Position numbers and translations under genes: made by a program. This document shows, piece after piece, positions 1 to 6,492 of a stretch of 26,060 nucleotides of DNA; within the stretch, counting starts at the first letter, position 1, and every line of letters begins with the position of its first letter. This stretch comes from UBA3537 sp964219345. Its GTDB lineage: Bacteria > Bacteroidota > Bacteroidia > Flavobacteriales > Flavobacteriaceae. The stretch covers positions 1-26,060 of the forward strand of contig CAXPPN010000030.1 of assembly GCA_964219345.1 (NCBI GenBank), given 5' to 3'. The notes under the pieces are model-generated. The model did not search any database. It had not been told where the DNA came from and was given only the letters and a program-made list of their open reading frames with translations.

Positions 1-780
1 AGTGAAATAGATATTGATTCAGGTGTAACTACTGAGGTCAGTTCAGTTTTTAAAGGTTTAAAAATTATTAATTTTGAATCTACAAAATTGGTTGCCAAAG
101 GTGGATTTTACTTTGTTGTTTCACATCGTTTTGGAAGTGTAAAAAATGGGTTTAAAAACTTTTTTGGATTAGATGAAGCCGTAACTCATTTGAATTTTAT
201 TTATGGATTAACAGATGATATCAACATCAGTGCTTCTAGAAGTTCAAATCAAAAGATTTATGAAGTGGCCTCCAAATTTAGACTTATCAATCAGTGTCAA
301 AATTTTCCATTTACAGTAGTGGGTTATACTTCTGTTTTGGCCAATACTGCTCTTAGTACAGACAATCTTCCAAAATTGGAATTTAGCCACCGTTTGAGTT
401 ATGTGGCTCAACTTTTGATTTCAAAGAAAGTCAATGAAAAATTGTCTTTGCAAGTGTCTCCGTCCTTTTTCCACGATAATTATGTTGCAAACGATGATCA
501 GGAAAATTCACAATATGCGCTAGTTTTTGGTGGACGCTACAAATTGGGTAAGCGTTGGTCTTTCAATTTGGAATATGGTGCACATTTGAATCGTGCTAAA
601 AATTCACTTTATAACAATCCACTCTCTGTTGGATTTGATTTAGAAACGGGAGGACATGTATTTCAATTACATTTCACAAATTCTCAGTTTATGAATGCTA
701 ACACTGCCTTGGGTAACAGTACCGGCGACTGGACCGATGGTGATTTTTACTTTGGATTTAATATCAGCCGATCATTTTAG
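1..780 (+). CDS. DUF5777 family beta-barrel protein, 5' partial
   Basis: The frame is open from base 1 to the TAG at 778-780, so the gene starts before the window; the first in-window start-like codon (TTG at 88) is internal. About 259 residues are visible. The segment GGFYFVVSHRFG followed by a stretch ending NFFGLDEA, and then alternating short beta strands (GRYKLGKRWSFNLEYGAHL), resemble the DUF5777 family of Bacteroidota. The protein ends in aromatic-rich strands (FYFGFNISRSF), as outer-membrane barrels do. The role of the family is not known; it is often found near respiratory or YceI-like genes, which cannot be checked here because the upstream neighbours are outside the window. The next gene converges on it with only 6 bases between, and I see no terminator hairpin there. 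Confidence 0.8.
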   Translation, partial: SEIDIDSGVTTEVSSVFKGLKIINFESTKLVAKGGFYFVVSHRFGSVKNGFKNFFGLDEAVTHLNFIYGLTDDINISASRSSNQKIYEVASKFRLINQCQNFPFTVVGYTSVLANTALSTDNLPKLEFSHRLSYVAQLLISKKVNEKLSLQVSPSFFHDNYVANDDQENSQYALVFGGRYKLGKRWSFNLEYGAHLNRAKNSLYNNPLSVGFDLETGGHVFQLHFTNSQFMNANTALGNSTGDWTDGDFYFGFNISRSF

Positions 781-786
781 TTAAAG

Positions 787-1257
787 TTACTTTACTTCTT
801 GCAAATAGTGTTTTTGGATAAAATTAAATCCAATAATCATTACTCCAGAATAGAAAAAATCACCTAACAAAGAATTTCTAAAAAAAGGCAGGGCTAGGGT
901 ATAACACTCAACTAGACCTGTCCAAGTCTTTGGGTAGCCTAGTAACCAAACGCCAAAATTTGTAACAATAAAAAAGCTTAAGCTCCCCATAAATATAGTA
1001 AGAATATTAGATTTTTTTCTTAGTGTACCAATAAGTGTTACTAGCATAAAACCAGAATAAACAAATAATGTAATGGAAGAAAAGCCGAGAAAAATATCAG
1101 AAATAAACATAATAATTAGAGGCAAAGCATAGGCCAAAATTTTGTTTGAAATATACAAACCCCCAAAAAGTGCAATAGCAGTAACTGGCGTAAAGTTTGG
1201 AAGATGAGGAACTAGTCTAGTGAGTACAGCAGCCAACATAATAATAGCAATTATCAA
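787..1257 (-). CDS. DUF6580 family putative membrane transport protein
   Basis: A very hydrophobic protein of about 150-156 residues with five or so predicted membrane segments. The N-terminal pattern LTRLVPHLPNFTPVTAIALFGG followed by PLIIMFISDIFLG is characteristic of DUF6580, a family resembling S-components of ECF transporters; the substrate is unknown. The start is uncertain: TTG at 1257 gives 156 aa, and ATG at 1239 gives 150 aa but loses part of the first helix. Upstream of the TTG the frame reads IKKN with an ATA codon at 1267-1269, where relatives would normally have ATG-AAA-AAA. A good promoter lies at 1313-1342, inside the end of the preceding S41 gene, so it is probably transcribed independently. 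It converges with the DUF5777 gene. Confidence 0.75.
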   Translation of the reverse strand: MIIAIIMLAAVLTRLVPHLPNFTPVTAIALFGGLYISNKILAYALPLIIMFISDIFLGFSSITLFVYSGFMLVTLIGTLRKKSNILTIFMGSLSFFIVTNFGVWLLGYPKTWTGLVECYTLALPFFRNSLLGDFFYSGVMIIGFNFIQKHYLQEVK

Positions 1258-1312
1258 ATTTTTTTTTATTAATAATAGTTGACTCCATAAAAGTTATATG
1301 ATTTATTATTTA

Positions 1313-1342
1313 CAAAAATATAGTTTTTAGACTAGTCTGCAA
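1313..1342 (-). promoter_or_regulatory. Promoter for the DUF6580 gene
   Basis: On the minus strand, TTG (1342-1340), a 19-base spacer, then TATTTTTG (1320-1313) match the Bacteroidota sigma-A pattern TTG-N19-22-TAnnTTTG. Transcription would begin near 1306, about 50 bases before the TTG start. The -33 element lies within the last codons of the S41 peptidase gene. Confidence 0.55.
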
Positions 1343-2747
1343 TCATTAACGTACTTTTTGAATCTAATGCATTTAAAATCGTGATTTCATCACTATTGTT
1401 GGATTCAAAATTAGAATACCTCCCAGAAATTTGAATTTCGTTTAAAGCGGCTTCTAAAAGGGGTTCTGTGGGGTCACCCAAAATTCCATAATTTGCTGCT
1501 TTTTCTTTGAATTCAATATCGGGTACTAGGCCAGAGGAGGGAACAACAGTATTGTTTTTGTTTACCGTTATTGCTATAAGAGGTAATAAGGCATAGGTGT
1601 GTGTGGGATTTGCATTAACTCTTCCAAAATTTGATGAGTCATAAATAATTTGTGAGGCTTGAGACTTTCCAACAGTAGTGCTTCCTATTTGTACCACTGT
1701 AATATATGATTTTAAACTATTGATAATCATTTCACTAGCAGAGGCAGAAGCGCCTGAGGTTAATACATAAACTTTGTCTAAATTCAAACTATTGATAGAA
1801 GTACCGTTTGTTAGCTCATCAGTAAAAACATAGTCGTAATTATTGTTTTGCAAATCCTCATTGTATTTTAATATTGCAAAAACTTGATTATTAAAACCAC
1901 CTGTTATCATACTTCCAAGTGCAGTTGCGGTTCTTACACTACCTCCAGGGTTGTAGCGAAGATCTAAAATAAGATGATCAATATTTTCGGTTTTAAATGT
2001 TCCAAAAGCATTGTTCAATTCTGAATCAAATTCTCCAACAAAACCATTATACATTAGATATCCAATTTTTTTATTATTCAAATTAAAAACCTCTGTTTTA
2101 TATACTGGATTTTCAGTGTATATAGATTTAATTAATGTAATATCTTCTGCTGTATCGCTTATACTATCGTCCGAAATATCATCGGTATTGTTATCATTAT
2201 AATTAGCCAAATTTATTGTGTAAGTATCGCTACTAAATAGAGACCTATAATTGCTTGTCGTCATTGTTGTGCCATTGATCTTATTGAAAACTTGTCCTCT
2301 TGTGAGGGAAGTTTGGCTTGCATTACTATTAGGTAGAATAAGACGAACAATACCAAAAACTTCTGTAGTACTTCCAGGTACAAGATAAAAATTGAATTCC
2401 GCACCACTTCGTTTGGCGACACCACTAAGTGATTGTTCTAATTCAAAATAATTACTGGTAATGATACTAAAACGATCAACATTTTCTCGATCGTAGACCA
2501 AGCTTTCAAACAAGGTTTCGGGAGAAGAATATCCATCTAAATAATTGTTGTAATCGGAGTCCGTAATAAAGCGATCATCTGCTAGGTCTGGAACATTAGC
2601 ATTGTATAGATAAACGCTATTCATAGCTTTCCAAACAAAATCTTTTACACTACTTGAACCTGTTGCGTTGTCATCATTATCTTTAAAACAACCATATGAA
2701 AACCCAATTAATAATGTTAGGGCTATATATTTAATTTTTGTTTTCAT
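1332..2747 (-). CDS. S41 family (tail-specific) peptidase lipoprotein
   Basis: 471 residues. The signal peptide ends in a lipobox (FSYGC, Cys20), followed by an Asp/Asn-rich stretch, so this is probably an outer-membrane or periplasmic lipoprotein. A degenerate PDZ-like region lies at about residues 110-205 and includes an acidic insert (about 184-202). The S41 catalytic domain follows, with LDLRYNPGG at 261-269. The SGASASASE motif contains the likely nucleophile Ser336 and VGK the likely general base Lys361. The 25-residue Ser-Lys spacing equals that of characterised C-terminal processing peptidases, so the enzyme looks active. The ATG at 2747 is preceded by an A-rich stretch. It is transcribed divergently from an ECF sigma factor operon across a 154-base spacer with an inverted repeat. 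A functional link, such as processing of envelope proteins controlled by that sigma factor, is only inference. Confidence 0.9.
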   Translation of the reverse strand: MKTKIKYIALTLLIGFSYGCFKDNDDNATGSSSVKDFVWKAMNSVYLYNANVPDLADDRFITDSDYNNYLDGYSSPETLFESLVYDRENVDRFSIITSNYFELEQSLSGVAKRSGAEFNFYLVPGSTTEVFGIVRLILPNSNASQTSLTRGQVFNKINGTTMTTSNYRSLFSSDTYTINLANYNDNNTDDISDDSISDTAEDITLIKSIYTENPVYKTEVFNLNNKKIGYLMYNGFVGEFDSELNNAFGTFKTENIDHLILDLRYNPGGSVRTATALGSMITGGFNNQVFAILKYNEDLQNNNYDYVFTDELTNGTSINSLNLDKVYVLTSGASASASEMIINSLKSYITVVQIGSTTVGKSQASQIIYDSSNFGRVNANPTHTYALLPLIAITVNKNNTVVPSSGLVPDIEFKEKAANYGILGDPTEPLLEAALNEIQISGRYSNFESNNSDEITILNALDSKSTLMIAD

Positions 2748-2838
2748 GCGCTTACTATTTTTTGGTTGTCGTTTGATATATTAATATTTTTATCTTTAGA
2801 CAAGCAAATTTTGTACCACAATTTACACTAAAAAAAAT

Positions 2839-2867
2839 AATAATTTTGTTCTTGTAACAAAATTATT
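2839..2867. repeat. 12-bp perfect inverted repeat between divergent S41 and sigma genes
   Basis: AATAATTTTGTT (2839-2850) and its exact reverse complement (2856-2867) flank a 5-base centre. Each arm holds a TAATTTTG element pointing outward: 2841-2848 on the plus strand and 2865-2858 on the minus strand. It could be a symmetric divergent promoter, an operator, or both. A TTG at the usual -33 distance is missing on both strands, so the promoter reading is tentative. Confidence 0.6.
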
Positions 2868-2901
2868 TTACAATCGTCTTAATGATAACAGGACCAAATT
2901 T

Positions 2902-3417
2902 ATGAATGAAAGAGAATACATAGCACTAATTGATCCTTTCAAAAATAAATTGTATCGTTTTGCAAAACGATTTTTGGTTTCTGTAGAGGAGGCAGAAGAT
3001 GCCACACAAGACGTTCTTTTGAAATTATGGAATTTACGTGAAAAATTGGGTTCATATAAAAATCCTGAAGCTTTTGCGATGACAATTACTCGAAATCATT
3101 GTTTAGATAAATTGAAATCCAAACACGCTCAGAACTTAAAAATAACCCATAATAACTATGAGGACCATAGTCATAAATTACAAAATAAGATAGAGGTAAG
3201 AGACAGTGTGAGTTTAGTAGAAAAATTCATAAAAACTTTACCTGTTCAGCAGCAGTTGGTCATTCAACTTAGAGATATAGAGCAATACGAATTTAAAGAA
3301 ATTTCGGAAGTATTAGACATGAAAGAAACCGCTATTCGAGTGGCGCTTTCAAGAGCAAGAAAAACATTAAAAGAAAAATTAATTAAAGCACATAATTATG
3401 GAGTTACAGCCAATTGA
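2902..3417 (+). CDS. ECF-type RNA polymerase sigma factor
   Basis: 171 residues with the two-domain layout of extracytoplasmic-function sigma factors. Region 2 spans about 15-80 (LYRFAKRFL, then EEAEDATQDVLLKLW, and AFAMTITRNHCLDKLKSK with the core-binding and -10 recognition helices). Region 4 spans about 108-160 (VEKFIKTLPVQQQLVIQLRD, then the helix-turn-helix FKEISEVLDMKETAIRVALSRARKT). There is no region 1.1 or 3 and no C-terminal SnoaL-like extension. It is first in a four-gene unit: the next gene starts inside its last 20 bases, so the two are translationally linked, as is usual for a sigma/anti-sigma pair. The inverted repeat 35 bases upstream of the ATG may be its own control site. 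The regulon cannot be read from this window. Confidence 0.95.
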   Translation: MNEREYIALIDPFKNKLYRFAKRFLVSVEEAEDATQDVLLKLWNLREKLGSYKNPEAFAMTITRNHCLDKLKSKHAQNLKITHNNYEDHSHKLQNKIEVRDSVSLVEKFIKTLPVQQQLVIQLRDIEQYEFKEISEVLDMKETAIRVALSRARKTLKEKLIKAHNYGVTAN

Positions 3418-3883
3418 AGAGCTTTTAAAAAAATATGATCGAGGTGAAACTTCAATCGCCGAAGAAGCTAAAATAGCCGCCTTTTTTGCCCAAAGTGACG
3501 TTCCAGAACATCTGTTACATTATAAGATGCTTTTTAGCTACTTTTCAAAAGAAAAGCATCAAGACTATAGACCAGATTTAAAATTAAATAAAAGATCATA
3601 TTCTTTTAGAAATCTCTCTATAGCAGCTTCTGTTGTTATTTTGCTTGGTTTCGTTCTAATCTATAATTCAGATTCAACTGAGCACTACTCAGAAGATGAA
3701 ATATTTGTCTATAATCAAACAAAAACAGCACTAGAATTGCTATCAAATAATTTGAACAAAGGAACAACTCAACTCAAAAATTTAGAAGTTTTTTCTAATG
3801 CCATGCAAAAAGGAGAACAAAACATAACATATCTCAATACGTTTAACATAACTACCAATAAAATTTTTAAAATAAACAAGTAA
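3398..3883 (+). CDS. Probable anti-sigma factor, single-pass membrane protein
   Basis: 161 residues, starting within the sigma factor gene (20-base overlap). The cytoplasmic N-terminal part (1-70) is short, helical and charged (IEELLKKYDRGETSIAEEAKIAAFF, as two stretches), a form common in anti-sigma factors of this phylum. It lacks the HxxxCxxC zinc motif. One clear membrane helix lies at about 72-89 (LSIAASVVILLGFVLIY). The remaining 70 or so residues would be periplasmic and match no domain I recognise. The assignment rests on position, overlap with the sigma gene and topology rather than on a named family, so it could also be an accessory membrane protein. Nine bases separate it from the first DUF4252 gene. 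Confidence 0.7.
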   Translation: MELQPIEELLKKYDRGETSIAEEAKIAAFFAQSDVPEHLLHYKMLFSYFSKEKHQDYRPDLKLNKRSYSFRNLSIAASVVILLGFVLIYNSDSTEHYSEDEIFVYNQTKTALELLSNNLNKGTTQLKNLEVFSNAMQKGEQNITYLNTFNITTNKIFKINK

Positions 3884-3892
3884 ATTTACACC

Positions 3893-4459
3893 ATGAAAAA
3901 TCTAGGAATTATTTTATTATTAGCCATTGCACCAATGGCATTCGCACAAAGTCTTTTTGAAAAATATGAAGACATGGACAACGTTAGTTCAGTAGTTGTC
4001 AATCAGAAAATGTTTGGCATGCTCGCCGAAATGAAAATTAAAACCAATGATCCAGAAGCAGATGCTTTTTTGGAGCAAGTCAAAACTTTGAATAACCTAA
4101 CGGTCTATACAACAGATGACTTAGAAGTTTCGAAAGCCATTATTTCTGATGTCGAAAGCTACGTCAAATCTTCATCACTTGAAGAATTGATGCGCATTAA
4201 AGATGATGGAAAAAACATCAAGTTCTATGTGCTTTCTGGAAGTGACGAGAACCATGTTTCAGAACTTTTAATGCTTGTCAATGGCTTGACAAAAGCAATG
4301 GAAAAACGCGATATTAGCATCAATGGGCAACAACGTATAATAGAAACAGTTTTACTTTCCCTAACAGGAGATATTGATTTACGTAAAGTTTCTGAACTTA
4401 CAACTCAACTTAATGTTCCAGGTGGAGACCAACTCAAAAAAGCCTCAAAAAAAGAATAA
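3893..4459 (+). CDS. DUF4252 domain-containing secreted protein
   Basis: 188 residues. A Sec signal peptide (hydrophobic LGIILLLAIAPMAFA, likely cut after Ala18) precedes a mature domain of about 170 residues. It has the DUF4252 character: a short N-terminal helix FEKYEDMDNVSSV, a repeated strand-helix pattern, and the conserved-looking segment VYTTDDLEVSKAI, then an ILSLTGDIDL-like strand (VLLSLTGDIDLRKVSEL). The function of DUF4252 is unknown. Bacteroidota often carry such genes directly behind an ECF sigma/anti-sigma pair, as here. The C-terminus is lysine-rich. It is followed after only 3 bases by a second DUF4252 gene, so the two are co-transcribed and probably paralogous. Confidence 0.85.
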   Translation: MKNLGIILLLAIAPMAFAQSLFEKYEDMDNVSSVVVNQKMFGMLAEMKIKTNDPEADAFLEQVKTLNNLTVYTTDDLEVSKAIISDVESYVKSSSLEELMRIKDDGKNIKFYVLSGSDENHVSELLMLVNGLTKAMEKRDISINGQQRIIETVLLSLTGDIDLRKVSELTTQLNVPGGDQLKKASKKE

Positions 4460-4462
4460 TTT

Positions 4463-5005
4463 ATGAAGCAGCTTAATGCTATTTTGGCTTTTATATTTTC
4501 ACTTTTTGTTCTAATGAGTTGTGAATCAAAGCCATCTTTACAGACTTACTTTGTAGATCATCAAGAAGCTCCAAATTTTATTTCAATGGATATTCCTATT
4601 TCTTTTTTGGGTGTCAATGATATTCAGGTTACCAAAACACAAAGAGAAGCGATTGATTCTATTGATAAACTCAATATGCTGGGTTATAGTTTAAAGAGTG
4701 GAAGTTTGGATATATATAATGAAGAAGTCATTAAAATAAAAGCACTTTTAAAAGATAAGAGTTATAATGAGTTGTTGCGTTTAGGGAATCCAAAAGAAGG
4801 TAAAATCAAAATAACGTATACTGGTAGTGATGATGCTATAGATGAGTTGGTTATTTTTGGTGAAGATGAAGAATTTGGCTTTGCAATTATTCGTGTTTTG
4901 GGAGATGAAATGAATGTTTCCAAAATCATGGAACTCGGTACGATTATCAACAAATTGGATACTAAAGAAATGAATGTTGAAGGTTTTCTAGATTTTATGC
5001 TCTAA
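4463..5005 (+). CDS. DUF4252 domain-containing lipoprotein
   Basis: 180 residues. The signal peptide ends in a lipobox (VLMSC, Cys20), so the mature protein is lipid-anchored, unlike the soluble paralogue upstream. The rest follows the DUF4252 layout: YFVDHQEAPNFISMDIPIS, a central helix, an acidic strand region, then a C-terminal MELGTIINKLD segment. It is the last gene of the sigma-factor unit, and a strong terminator starts 24 bases after its stop. A soluble plus an anchored copy side by side suggests the two act together or on the same partner in the periplasm; this is inference, since the family has no assigned activity. Confidence 0.82.
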   Translation: MKQLNAILAFIFSLFVLMSCESKPSLQTYFVDHQEAPNFISMDIPISFLGVNDIQVTKTQREAIDSIDKLNMLGYSLKSGSLDIYNEEVIKIKALLKDKSYNELLRLGNPKEGKIKITYTGSDDAIDELVIFGEDEEFGFAIIRVLGDEMNVSKIMELGTIINKLDTKEMNVEGFLDFML

Positions 5006-5028
5006 ATCACAAAAAACTTAATAAAAAT

Positions 5029-5057
5029 AAAACGCTCTGTTCTATACAGAGCGTTTT
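5029..5057. terminator. Bidirectional terminator between the DUF4252 unit and purB
   Basis: A perfect 12-bp stem (AAAACGCTCTGT, 5029-5040, with 5046-5057) closes a 5-base loop. A T-run follows on the plus strand (to 5060) and an A-run precedes it (5021-5032), so it should also work on the minus strand. It lies between the convergent DUF4252 and purB genes and touches the purB stop codon. Confidence 0.9.
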
Positions 5058-5058
5058 T

Positions 5059-6402
5059 TTATATACCAGTATAATTTGAAGGCGTAATCTTCTTTAACTC
5101 CTCTTTTATGTCTTTGCTAACCTCTAAAGTATCAATAAACTCCGCAATAGAATCCTTTGTAATTGTAGCGTTTGTTCGTGTTAATCCTTTTAAAGCCTCA
5201 TAAGCGTTAGGATATCCTTCACGTCTTAGAATAGTTTGAACGGCTTCGGCAACAACGGCCCAATTTTGCTCTAAATCACTTGCAATTTTCTGCTCATTCA
5301 GTAGTAATTTATTTAAACCTTTCAATGTAGATTTAAAAGCAATAATAGTATGTGCAAAAGGAACTCCAACATTTCGAAGTACCGTGCTGTCGGTTAAATC
5401 ACGCTGTAATCTAGAAGTGGGTAACTTAGCAGCAAGATGCTCCAAAATAGCATTTGCAATACCTAAATTACCTTCGCTATTTTCAAAGTCTATAGGGTTG
5501 ACTTTGTGTGGCATTGCTGAACTTCCAACTTCACCCTTTTTAATTTTTTGTTTAAAATAATCCATCGAAATATAGGTCCAGAAATCGCGATCCATGTCAA
5601 TTATTATGGTATTGATCCGTTTCATAGCATCAAATAAAGCAGCAGCATGGTCATAGTGCTCAATTTGAGTCGTTGGAAAAGAATGATGAAGACCTAAATT
5701 AGTATTCAAAAATGAAGTAGCAAATGTTTTCCAATCGATATTTGGATATGCAACATGGTGTGCATTAAAATTCCCTGTTGCGCCACCAAATTTTGCCGCA
5801 TGAGGTATAGTTTTTAATATTTTGAGCTGTTCTTCCAATCGTACTTTAAAGACCTCAATTTCTTTTCCTAATCGAGTAGGAGAGGCCGGCTGACCATGAG
5901 TACGTGCCAGAAGTGGTACGGATTTCCACTCCTCAATAAATACTTCTAATTTTTTAATAAGATCCTGAATTTCAGTAAGATATACATTTTCAATAGCGTC
6001 TTTTATGCTCAGTGGAATAGCAGTATTATTAATGTCTTGTGAAGTGAGTCCAAAATGAATAAACTCTTTATATGCACTAAGATTTAAGGCGTCAAATTTT
6101 TGCTTTATAAAATATTCAACAGCTTTAACATCATGATTGGTTACGTTCTCTATTTCCTTTATCGCTTTTGCATCTTCGAAAGAAAATTTTTTGTAAATAC
6201 TGCGTAGATTTTCAAATAAATTAGAATCAAAACCTGAAAGCTGCGGTACTGGAATTGTACACAAGGCAATGAAATATTCTATTTCAACCAAAACACGATA
6301 CTTGATCAATGCTGCTTCGGAGAAATAATCTGCAAGTTCATTTGTTTTTGACCTGTAGCGTCCGTCGATTGGGGAAATAGCGTTTAATGGTGTTAACGAC
6401 AT
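5059..6402 (-). CDS. purB: Adenylosuccinate lyase
   Basis: 447 residues, the usual length for the short bacterial form. The enzyme splits adenylosuccinate to AMP and fumarate and SAICAR to AICAR in purine synthesis; it is cytoplasmic and tetrameric. It begins with LNAISPIDGRY (6-16), which binds substrate. The conserved His-containing segments are TNHDVKAVE (88-96) and RTHGQPASPTRLG (167-179). The fumarase/aspartase superfamily signature GSSAMPHKVNPIDFE occupies 293-307, with the mobile serine of that loop. All expected catalytic residues are present. A TATCTTTG -7 element at 6431-6424 and a palindrome at 6409-6425 lie just upstream. It converges with the DUF4252 unit and diverges from the glycosyltransferase, and has no purine-gene neighbours. 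Confidence 0.97.
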   Translation of the reverse strand: MSLTPLNAISPIDGRYRSKTNELADYFSEAALIKYRVLVEIEYFIALCTIPVPQLSGFDSNLFENLRSIYKKFSFEDAKAIKEIENVTNHDVKAVEYFIKQKFDALNLSAYKEFIHFGLTSQDINNTAIPLSIKDAIENVYLTEIQDLIKKLEVFIEEWKSVPLLARTHGQPASPTRLGKEIEVFKVRLEEQLKILKTIPHAAKFGGATGNFNAHHVAYPNIDWKTFATSFLNTNLGLHHSFPTTQIEHYDHAAALFDAMKRINTIIIDMDRDFWTYISMDYFKQKIKKGEVGSSAMPHKVNPIDFENSEGNLGIANAILEHLAAKLPTSRLQRDLTDSTVLRNVGVPFAHTIIAFKSTLKGLNKLLLNEQKIASDLEQNWAVVAEAVQTILRREGYPNAYEALKGLTRTNATITKDSIAEFIDTLEVSKDIKEELKKITPSNYTGI

Positions 6403-6408
6403 AAAAGA

Positions 6409-6431
6409 TGCATTTTAAAAATGCAAAGATA
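6409..6431 (-). promoter_or_regulatory. purB -7 element with overlapping palindrome
   Basis: TATCTTTG (6431-6424) fits the TAnnTTTG element; no TTG is seen at the expected -33 distance. An 8-bp inverted repeat with a single central base (TGCATTTT-A-AAAATGCA, 6409-6425) spans the expected transcription start and overlaps the -7 element by two bases, a position suited to an operator. What would bind it is unknown. Confidence 0.4.
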
Positions 6432-6459
6432 TCACTTTTCGTTCTAAGATTTTAATTTG

Positions 6460-6492
6460 TTGAGCAGATGATAAGATTAATTCCTATTTTTG
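6460..6492 (+). promoter_or_regulatory. Promoter for the glycosyltransferase gene
   Basis: TTG (6460-6462), a 22-base spacer and TATTTTTG (6485-6492) fit the Bacteroidota promoter pattern. The last three bases of the -7 element are the TTG that would be the longest possible start codon of the glycosyltransferase, so either that start or this promoter is not the one used. Confidence 0.45.
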
